Positions 1-5,468 of a stretch of DNA of 15,807 nucleotides are shown one piece after another. Each line of letters opens with the position of its first letter. The stretch's first letter is position 1. The position numbers were made by a program, and so were the translations under genes. The notes under the pieces are model-generated. The model saw only the letters and a list, made by a program, of their open reading frames with translations, did not search any database and was not told the origin of the DNA. Origin of the DNA: Spirochaetaceae bacterium (GTDB lineage Bacteria; Spirochaetota; Spirochaetia; UBA9216); contig JAQQAK010000256.1 of the NCBI GenBank assembly GCA_028527945.1, positions 1 to 15,807 on the forward strand. Direction: 5' to 3'.

Positions 1-1
1 G

Positions 2-127
2 GATAAAGCAGAACTTGAAACACTTGATATAGATTTTTCAAACTATAAAACAGCATTAGTAGTATCATCCGCATCAACTCCTGCTTTTGTTGAAAAAGAA
101 GTAGTCAACTTCCTTGAAAAAAGATGA
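2..127 (+). CDS. ispH: C-terminal fragment, probable 4-hydroxy-3-methylbut-2-enyl diphosphate reductase (IspH)
   Basis: An open frame enters from the left edge and ends at TGA 125-127, giving 41 residues. The tail reads LVVSSASTPAFVEKEVVNFL. This resembles the IspH C-terminus, where a glycine/alanine-rich strand is followed by ASTP or ASAP and a closing helix. IspH is a cytoplasmic iron-sulfur enzyme that makes IPP and DMAPP in the last step of the MEP isoprenoid pathway. None of its cluster-binding cysteines fall in the visible part, so the name rests on this short tail alone. The reading frame is well supported; the identity is a moderate guess. The next gene on the same strand starts 21 bp downstream. 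Confidence 0.5.
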   Translation, partial: DKAELETLDIDFSNYKTALVVSSASTPAFVEKEVVNFLEKR

Positions 128-148
128 CGTATAAAATACTATCTTTCC

Positions 149-823
149 ATGGAACAATTAAGCAAAGACGGAAGTCGACATGTTACAGATGAAATAATTA
201 ATACAATTACTCATACAACTGGAACAATCTTCTCTATTCTGGGAACTGTTCTCCTTATCACGCTTTCATCAAGCCAGAATAATATCTGGGGAATTATAAG
301 TTTCTCAATTTATGGAGCATCTCTCATTGTCCTTTTTTTAGCGAGCTCAATGCATCACGGAATAGATGGAAGCGAAAAGCTTAACGGATTTTTTAGATTA
401 TTCGATTATTTGTCAATCTTCGTTCTTATTGCCGGAACCTATACTCCTTTATGCCTAATCTTTAGCCGTGATGCCTGGGGCTGGAGTGTTTTTGGCGTGA
501 TATGGCTTCTTGCAGGAGCAGGTATAGCTATAAAAGCAGTTTTCCCAACAGTTCCCAAATGGTTCACAAATACACTTTATGTCTGTATGGGATGGGTTGG
601 AATTGTCCTGATAGTTCATATTATACCGCTTATAGGTATAACAGGTTTTTTATACCTTCTTGTCGGAGGAATAATATATTCTATCGGAGCAGTAATTTTC
701 TATATAGAAAAACCTAATCCAATTCCGGGCAAATTTGGGTTTCATGAAATTTGGCATTTATTTGTTTTAGCAGGAGCAGCTATACATTATGCATTTATGT
801 TTTTGATAGCCCTACCTTATTGA
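149..823 (+). CDS. Hemolysin III / YqfA family integral membrane protein
   Basis: The product has 224 residues and about seven hydrophobic segments, close to the family's usual length of roughly 215. The polar positions that define the wider CREST membrane-hydrolase/PAQR superfamily are all present: S66-x3-H70, D86 in FDY just before LIAGTYTP (residues 93-100), and H199-x3-H203 in HEIWH, with H213 nearby. The usual FDH after the second motif is FDY here. These residues are thought to bind a metal in CREST proteins, and the substrate of bacterial members is not established. The hemolysin name is historical and does not prove toxicity. No Shine-Dalgarno site precedes ATG 149, but a TACTAT hexamer at 137-142 ends 6 nt before it. 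The last 12 bp overlap the end of the convergent queH gene. Confidence 0.9.
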   Translation: MEQLSKDGSRHVTDEIINTITHTTGTIFSILGTVLLITLSSSQNNIWGIISFSIYGASLIVLFLASSMHHGIDGSEKLNGFFRLFDYLSIFVLIAGTYTPLCLIFSRDAWGWSVFGVIWLLAGAGIAIKAVFPTVPKWFTNTLYVCMGWVGIVLIVHIIPLIGITGFLYLLVGGIIYSIGAVIFYIEKPNPIPGKFGFHEIWHLFVLAGAAIHYAFMFLIALPY

Positions 824-1351
824 AAACTCACAACCGCAATAGTTTTGCCTGTAAAGCCCCAATTTATTAGACAGCTCAAGACTTCTTTTATATCCATCTC
901 TTTTTTTGAAATTATATTCAATGAAATTCCCATATCCATTAGCAAGATCAAAGATAATTTTGCTATTTTTATGGGGACTAACTGTTAAAGTTGTTGAAAA
1001 ACCTTGATAATAACCTTTTAAAGCGGCTTCTGAAGCCCTCTTAAAACTAAAATCAAAACATACAGAACAACGAGAGCCCTTCTCGGGTTCATTTTCATAA
1101 CCTTTTACAGAATCAAGCCAAATAGAATGAGTATATTCATCAGAGAACCATTTAAGGTTAAAATATGAAGCAACCTTATCTACGCCCTCAAGTCTTTTAT
1201 CCCATTCTGTTTTAGGTGAAATATTAGAGTTACAATAGAAAAGATCTACTTCCCACCCATCTTCCAATAAGCGTTCTATAGAAGATGTCGCACAAGGACC
1301 ACAGCACACATGAAGGAGTAATTTTTTGTTAGTATCATTATCTAATGTCAT
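812..1351 (-). CDS. queH: Epoxyqueuosine reductase QueH
   Basis: QueH carries out the last step of queuosine synthesis, reducing epoxyqueuosine to queuosine in the wobble position of GUN tRNAs; it is unrelated to QueG. The 179-residue product carries the family's cysteine sets: C16, C17 and C20 in HVCCGPC, C95 and C98 in SRCSVC, and C172 and C174 in YCGC. Other family hallmarks are NSNISPK (41-47), FSTTLTVSPHKNS (118-130) and RDGYKRS (151-157). The cysteines are expected to hold a 4Fe-4S cluster and an adjacent iron. Its ATG shares one base with the stop of the upstream Crp-like gene (TAATG), so it is probably translated by coupling. No other queuosine gene lies in the window. The 3' end overlaps the hemolysin III-type gene by 12 bp. 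Confidence 0.93.
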   Translation of the reverse strand: MTLDNDTNKKLLLHVCCGPCATSSIERLLEDGWEVDLFYCNSNISPKTEWDKRLEGVDKVASYFNLKWFSDEYTHSIWLDSVKGYENEPEKGSRCSVCFDFSFKRASEAALKGYYQGFSTTLTVSPHKNSKIIFDLANGYGNFIEYNFKKRDGYKRSLELSNKLGLYRQNYCGCEFSIR

Positions 1352-1989
1352 TATTTATTTCTTCTGGAGTTAACAAACCTTTCAAAGTCACTGATATTTT
1401 TTACAACAATCTTATTTTTATATATTTCAACCCTATTCTGTGCCATAAAATGATTAAGGACAGCCCGGCACTTGGCAGGAGACATTCCAGCCCAATGAGC
1501 AACATCATCTACAGTTGTTGTAAACTCTCTAATTTCATCTGTAGGAGCTTCTACCACACTTGTTTCTGTAAGCATCAGAAAAACATCAGCAACCTTTGCC
1601 TGCTCATCATCAAGTGTAAGAATCATAAAACGTCTTTTCTGAGCGTATATACGTTTAGTAAAAAGTTTTAATAGTTTCAAAGCTATTTGAGGATTTCCCA
1701 TCATCAAAACTTCAAAATTCTCACGGTTAAACTCAAGAACTTTAACCTGATCATGGGCTATAGCAGAAGCAGAACGCGGGGCACCTTCTAAAATAGCCAT
1801 TTCACCAAAAATCTCACCAGGATTAAGAATATCTATAGTTTTCTCAATATTATCAATAATTTTGTTTATTTCTACTCGGCCGGATTGAATAAGATAAAAT
1901 GTATCTCCCGGTTCATATTCACAAAAAATAATATCATTTTTCTGATATATCTTTGCAAAACGTTCAAAAACAGATAAATCTAACGACAT
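1351..1989 (-). CDS. Crp/Fnr-family transcriptional regulator with cyclic-nucleotide-binding domain
   Basis: The product has 212 residues in the classic Crp layout: a beta-roll CNB domain at about 15-110, a dimer helix at about 95-120, and a winged helix-turn-helix at about 130-200. The phosphate-binding cassette is intact at residues 60-75 (FGEMAILEGAPRSA), with glutamate E63 for the ribose and arginine R72 for the phosphate, so real cyclic-nucleotide binding is plausible. The HTH is seen around TVDDVAHWAGMSPAKCRAVL (159-178). Its ligand (cAMP or other) and target genes cannot be read from the sequence. A Shine-Dalgarno site AAAGGA at 1997-2002 lies inside the end of the upstream gene, 8 nt before the ATG. 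It is the middle gene of a three-gene operon, 4 bp after the CNB-TPR gene and overlapping queH by 1 bp. Confidence 0.88.
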   Translation of the reverse strand: MSLDLSVFERFAKIYQKNDIIFCEYEPGDTFYLIQSGRVEINKIIDNIEKTIDILNPGEIFGEMAILEGAPRSASAIAHDQVKVLEFNRENFEVLMMGNPQIALKLLKLFTKRIYAQKRRFMILTLDDEQAKVADVFLMLTETSVVEAPTDEIREFTTTVDDVAHWAGMSPAKCRAVLNHFMAQNRVEIYKNKIVVKNISDFERFVNSRRNK

Positions 1990-1993
1990 TAAA

Positions 1994-2995
1994 TCATCCT
2001 TTCAACAAAGCAAGTTCTTTACTTGCTTTTTCGTAAACTGCGGTATCTTCTGAAGCCATTGAAATAACCTTGTTAAGAAAACTTTTAGCCTTCTCAGGCT
2101 GTTCGCTCATTTTATATGATTTCCCAATAAATAATAACGCTTCAAGCATATCAGGATGTTTAGGATATTTATTTATCATACCTGAAAAATGTTTTACACA
2201 AAACTCATATTTTTTCATAGAGAATAAACACCGTCCAATTTCGAAATACGCTTTCAAAGCAAACTCGGAACTACCCCCAGATGAAATAGCACTTTTAAAA
2301 ACTTTTAAAGCCTCTTCATACTTTCCCTGAGTAAATAAGTTCATTCCATCATAATATTCTTTTGAGCCCTTAGAAGTATCTGTACCAGGATTTGAAGTTG
2401 CTGAGCTTTCGTGCTGAATAGGCACAGCAGACGGAGCAGCATAAGTTTGAGAATTAGTACTCTGTGCATATTTCTCTACTTTAACCAAACTCGCGGTAGC
2501 TATCTGCGCAAACTTACCGGAGGGGTAATAAGTCAAATAACGTCGATAAGCATAAACAGCTTGAACATATTTACCGCACTTATGATAGTAGGTGCCAATT
2601 TTATACAAACCTTCCTCTGGCCCCTGCTCATATTTCTCAGACATCAGATTACTTACTTGCTTATGAATGCGCCGTAGTTGATTTGAAAAAACCTTCAGCA
2701 TCTTCATTATTATTCTAGTATTTTTCATAACCAAAACTTCAAATTCCGGCACAGTAAACTGAATCATCTCAGCATCTTTTGCGACAAAGGCAGTATCCTC
2801 TCGAGGGAACTTTCCAAGCGCTGAGTTAACACCAAAAAATTCTCCCTTGGCAATAATATCCTGAAGCTCCTGACCTGTTTCTATATCATTATATCTTAAA
2901 ATAACAGAACCGCTCTTTAAGATATAAATATAATCACTGGCATCTCCTTTAAAATACACAATAGAGTTAGATTGATATCTAAGCGGTTTAGGCAT
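1994..2995 (-). CDS. CNB-domain protein fused to TPR repeats
   Basis: This 333-residue protein has an N-terminal CNB beta-roll (about 8-115) and a TPR-like pair around 127-175. A Ser/Thr/Ala/Pro-rich linker follows at about 178-212, then TPR repeats at about 213-330 (for example YYDGMNLFTQGKYEEALKVF and YFEIGRCLFSMKKYEFCVKH). No DNA-binding domain or signal peptide is visible, so it is likely a cytoplasmic scaffold or signalling protein rather than a transcription factor. The phosphate cassette is degenerate: FGV (54-56) replaces the usual FGE, although R65 remains, so cyclic-nucleotide binding may be weak or lost. AGGAG sits just upstream of ATG 2995, inside the structured leader. It is the first gene of the operon with the Crp-like regulator and queH. 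The domain call is firm; the partner is unknown. Confidence 0.85.
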   Translation of the reverse strand: MPKPLRYQSNSIVYFKGDASDYIYILKSGSVILRYNDIETGQELQDIIAKGEFFGVNSALGKFPREDTAFVAKDAEMIQFTVPEFEVLVMKNTRIIMKMLKVFSNQLRRIHKQVSNLMSEKYEQGPEEGLYKIGTYYHKCGKYVQAVYAYRRYLTYYPSGKFAQIATASLVKVEKYAQSTNSQTYAAPSAVPIQHESSATSNPGTDTSKGSKEYYDGMNLFTQGKYEEALKVFKSAISSGGSSEFALKAYFEIGRCLFSMKKYEFCVKHFSGMINKYPKHPDMLEALLFIGKSYKMSEQPEKAKSFLNKVISMASEDTAVYEKASKELALLKG

Positions 2996-3001
2996 TACAT
3001 C

Positions 3002-3226
3002 TCCTATAAAAAACTTTGCGTTAGATTCTCACCAAGGAAGGCGAGAATCTTAATTGCATAGCAATTAAAAGGTGATAAAAAATCATGGAGACTTTTTATC
3101 ATTCCTCCTATAAAAAAAATTGTAGTAAAAAACAGCATATCAACTGCAAGTAACAGACTATTCAATGAGTCCTTCCAGCCCAGCATCTTTTAATTATTTA
3201 TAAGCCGTCATTTAAAGTTACACTTC
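3002..3226 (-). promoter_or_regulatory. Structured 5' leader of the CNB-TPR/crp/queH operon
   Basis: Transcription from the promoter at 3233-3261 would give a leader of about 230 nt. It carries three adjacent perfect inverted repeats: 3073-3081 with 3093-3101 (9 bp, 11-nt loop), 3050-3057 with 3061-3068 (8 bp, 3-nt loop), and 3023-3030 with 3043-3050 (8 bp, 12-nt loop). In the RNA, the first loop contains UCUCC and the last contains UUCCU. Either could pair with the AGGAGA ribosome site of the CNB-TPR gene. A second AGGAGG stands at 3104-3109, and the 13-base string ctcctataaaaaa occurs at both 3001-3013 and about 3106-3118. A 60-codon hydrophobic frame (3186 to 3004) crosses the leader, and its TAG overlaps the ribosome site. 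I recognise no known riboswitch. Confidence 0.45.
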
Positions 3227-3232
3227 TCATAG

Positions 3233-3261
3233 ATTTTAATTCTCAGTAAATCTGGTGTCAA
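3233..3261 (-). promoter_or_regulatory. Sigma-70-type promoter for the CNB-TPR operon
   Basis: On the minus strand, a perfect TTGACA (3261-3256) is followed by 17 nt and TAAAAT (3238-3233, 5 of 6 matches). The expected transcription start is near 3226. It lies in the divergent gap between the CNB-TPR gene and the M23 peptidase gene. In the plus-strand part of this gap (about 3262-3359) I see no convincing promoter. There are only TATACT at 3308-3313 without a good -35 box, and TATAAT at 3352-3357 just before the ATG. Confidence 0.6.
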
Positions 3262-3359
3262 CGACATTAATACATTAATCTCTATTTTTCTTACATAAAG
3301 AAAACTTTATACTCTTCTATAGACCGATACATTTTTTATTGTTAAATTATTTATAATTT

Positions 3360-4286
3360 ATGAACTATTTTAGTGAATTAAAATTAACAATGGTATTTCT
3401 TATAATTTTTTCAGCATTTTCTACAACATCTATTTTTGCGGAAAAAAATAAAGATTCACTTTTTCCTGTTATAGAGATGTTAAATTATTCAGATCTAAAC
3501 TATAGACAACTCCAGGAAGATATAGGCTTTTTTTACAAAGCTGACAGTTCTAACAAAGAACTTCCTCCGCTTATGTTCTACTCCTATACATGCAATGAAG
3601 ATCTTAATATCTTTTCAATAGCATCTCAGGCTGGAGTGCCATATGATACTATTGCTTCCTTAAACAGAATCAATAATGCTTCTGATAATTTAAACAAAAA
3701 AGTTCTGTTATTACCAAGCCAGACAGGACTTTTTCTGCCCGTAAAACCAGAATCAGATCTTGAATATATTGAACTTTCATGGAGAAGCTCTTTAATCGAA
3801 AATGCTAAACATATAAAAATAAATGGAACTGAATTTTATTTCTTACCTGCAGAATCATATCATAATGTTGAAAGAGCATATTTTTTAAACATCCTTTTTG
3901 CAAACCCTCTTCCGCAAGGAGTAGTAACATCAGGTTATGGTATGCGAAACAGCCCTTTTACTGGACATCCACTTTTTCATAATGGAATTGATATTGCAGC
4001 ACCAGAAGGAACAGCTGTTCACGCGGCCAGAGAAGGCATTGTTATAGATGAAGGGTCAAATTCTACTTTTGGTAATTATATTGAAATAAAACATTCAGGG
4101 GGATATAGTACATTCTATGCTCACCTAAAAAAAACTTTAGTTGAGTTGAATGATAAAGTAAATTCGTCTATTATTATAGGCAAAGTTGGTAGCACAGGTA
4201 TGTCAACCGGCCCGCATTTACATTTTGAAATAAGACGTAATGGGGATTGCAGGGATCCATCACTATTGGCACCGGGACTTAATTAA
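3360..4286 (+). CDS. Secreted M23-family peptidoglycan peptidase with LysM-like domain
   Basis: The 308-residue product begins with an exported-type segment (about 9-27, ending SIFA before EKN). A LysM-like region follows at about 71-120, with SIASQAGVPYDTIASLNRI and the closing LLLPSQTG. The C-terminal LytM/M23 domain (about 186-300) keeps the zinc ligands and catalytic histidines: H207 and D211 in HNGID, H255 in YAH, and H286/H288 in GPHLHFE. It is therefore probably an active endopeptidase that cuts peptide crosslinks in the periplasm. The ATG follows an in-frame TAA at 3354 and has no Shine-Dalgarno site; M11 (ATG 3390) is an alternative start. Its stop directly abuts the next start (TAAATG), so the two genes are almost certainly cotranscribed. 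Confidence 0.9.
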   Translation: MNYFSELKLTMVFLIIFSAFSTTSIFAEKNKDSLFPVIEMLNYSDLNYRQLQEDIGFFYKADSSNKELPPLMFYSYTCNEDLNIFSIASQAGVPYDTIASLNRINNASDNLNKKVLLLPSQTGLFLPVKPESDLEYIELSWRSSLIENAKHIKINGTEFYFLPAESYHNVERAYFLNILFANPLPQGVVTSGYGMRNSPFTGHPLFHNGIDIAAPEGTAVHAAREGIVIDEGSNSTFGNYIEIKHSGGYSTFYAHLKKTLVELNDKVNSSIIIGKVGSTGMSTGPHLHFEIRRNGDCRDPSLLAPGLN

Positions 4287-5282
4287 ATGAAAAAAGCGTT
4301 ATATTTATTATTTGTTGTATTACTAATATTATCTCCAGGCCTTTTAATGGCAGATAATATTCGTGGAAATGTTGTAAAAAATGTTATTTTATCAGATTCT
4401 ACAAAATCTGATGATTACGTATTTACAATGGGAATTGAAGATTTATTTGCTATTTCAATAGATAGAGACTCTTCTCTCATAAAAGGTTTTGAAATAGAAA
4501 TAAAAGTACCATCATCTATCCGAAGTTACAGTGGAAGCCTTTCGTTTGAAATATTCAAACAAATAGGTACAGCAATATCTACTGGTACTGGAACTTATTT
4601 TGGAGATAAATACCAGACAGTTTTCCTTCCGGAAGCGTCCAAGTTTTATATCCAAATTCCGTATGGTGAACATTTAGAAAAAAATGTAAGCCCATACACA
4701 GAAGTATTGGATAATATTGTCACATACAAGGATACTCCATTAATGATTGCCGTTGAGCCCATGATGAAAGGAATTCCATCAAGTCTTTATAATTCAGATT
4801 TTACAGTTCAAGTTTATCCTCTATACAAAGAAAATGGAAAACTAAAACTTAATATATCTATTCCGGAAGACCTTGATGCTAATAATTTAAAAGTCAGCAT
4901 TGACGGCAAAAGTATTAAAATGGATGGAACATCCACAGAAAAAACTCTTTCTTCCGGAAGGCATAGCGTTTCAGCTGAAATTGAAGGTGGGTTAAGTTCA
5001 AACAAAACATTCACAATAACACCTGCCTCCACTTCTGAAGTTGAACTAACACTTGATAATCTTGAAAGTTTCATAACACTTGATGCTCCTGAAAACACAA
5101 CTATTTATATTGACAGTAACAAGGTAGAATTTCAGCCAAACAAGGCAATGAAGATACCTCCAGGAGACCATACAGTGCTTTTTATGATAGGAGATTATAA
5201 AATAAGCAAAAACTTCACTGTTTCGCCAGGTAAAGACTGTAAAATTTCATTATTTCTTGATATTTTAGTAGAAGAGAACTAA
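4287..5282 (+). CDS. Secreted protein with C-terminal PEGA-like beta repeats
   Basis: The 331-residue product has a clear Sec signal peptide: MKK, a hydrophobic core, then GLLMA before DN at about residue 22. No lipobox cysteine is visible, so it should be periplasmic or surface-exposed rather than a lipoprotein. The middle (about 30-180) is beta-rich and unfamiliar. Two related modules close the protein, at about 190-257 (VSIDGKSI, SSGRHSV, VELTL) and 258-327 (IYIDSNKV, PPGDHTV, ISLFL). The I-D-x-x and G-x-H-x-V pattern is that of PEGA domains. It starts on the base after the M23 gene's stop and has only a weak GGGA ribosome site. The pairing suggests a partner, localiser or cell-wall anchor for the peptidase, which is inference. 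Function is unknown. Confidence 0.72.
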   Translation: MKKALYLLFVVLLILSPGLLMADNIRGNVVKNVILSDSTKSDDYVFTMGIEDLFAISIDRDSSLIKGFEIEIKVPSSIRSYSGSLSFEIFKQIGTAISTGTGTYFGDKYQTVFLPEASKFYIQIPYGEHLEKNVSPYTEVLDNIVTYKDTPLMIAVEPMMKGIPSSLYNSDFTVQVYPLYKENGKLKLNISIPEDLDANNLKVSIDGKSIKMDGTSTEKTLSSGRHSVSAEIEGGLSSNKTFTITPASTSEVELTLDNLESFITLDAPENTTIYIDSNKVEFQPNKAMKIPPGDHTVLFMIGDYKISKNFTVSPGKDCKISLFLDILVEEN

Positions 5283-5310
5283 ATTTTTACCAAGTAAAGT
5301 CGATAATAAA

Positions 5311-5361
5311 TGTGTCGGGGGCATATAGTTCCCCTCCCAGTTTACTATATTCCCCGACATA
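5311..5361 (+). other. Large stem-loop in the 3' region of the M23/PEGA operon
   Basis: An outer 10-pair stem joins 5311-5320 to 5352-5361, with one G-U pair. After a small internal loop (two bases against one), a perfect 7-bp inner stem joins 5323-5329 to 5344-5350 around a 14-nt pyrimidine-rich loop. It lies 28 bp after the stop codon and just before the terminator at 5366-5397. It has no T-run of its own, so it is not a standard terminator. It may be a 3' UTR stabiliser or part of a small RNA. I do not recognise a known RNA family. Confidence 0.6.
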
Positions 5362-5365
5362 CTCC

Positions 5366-5397
5366 GGCCGGGTTACACTGTAACCCGGTCTTTTTTT
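5366..5397 (+). terminator. Strong intrinsic terminator after the M23/PEGA operon
   Basis: An 11-pair GC-rich stem joins 5366-5376 to 5380-5390. It has a 9-bp perfect core, CCGGGTTAC against GTAACCCGG, and a 3-nt loop. Seven T residues follow at 5391-5397. The T-run is on the plus strand, so it ends transcripts coming from the PEGA-like gene and separates that operon from the penicillin-binding protein gene. Confidence 0.93.
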
Positions 5398-5468
5398 AAT
5401 CTCTCATACAGGCTCAAATTTCAATCTACAGCTTGACAAAACTCCTGCTTGGACATAGTGTAAGCCTT

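Noticed and set aside
149..823. Calling the hemolysin III-type protein a toxin or virulence factor
   Set aside because: The family is widespread in harmless bacteria and belongs to a membrane-hydrolase/receptor superfamily. Nothing in the sequence shows pore formation.
3023..3050. The last leader hairpin as an intrinsic terminator on the minus strand
   Set aside because: The stem is AT-rich and its T-run begins about 9 nt away, overlapping the next ribosome site. Regulation of translation fits better than termination.
3352..3357. TATAAT just before ATG 3360 as the M23 operon promoter
   Set aside because: It ends only 2 nt before the ATG, so transcription would start inside the gene, and no -35 box is placed correctly. 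It would work only if M11 at 3390 were the true start.
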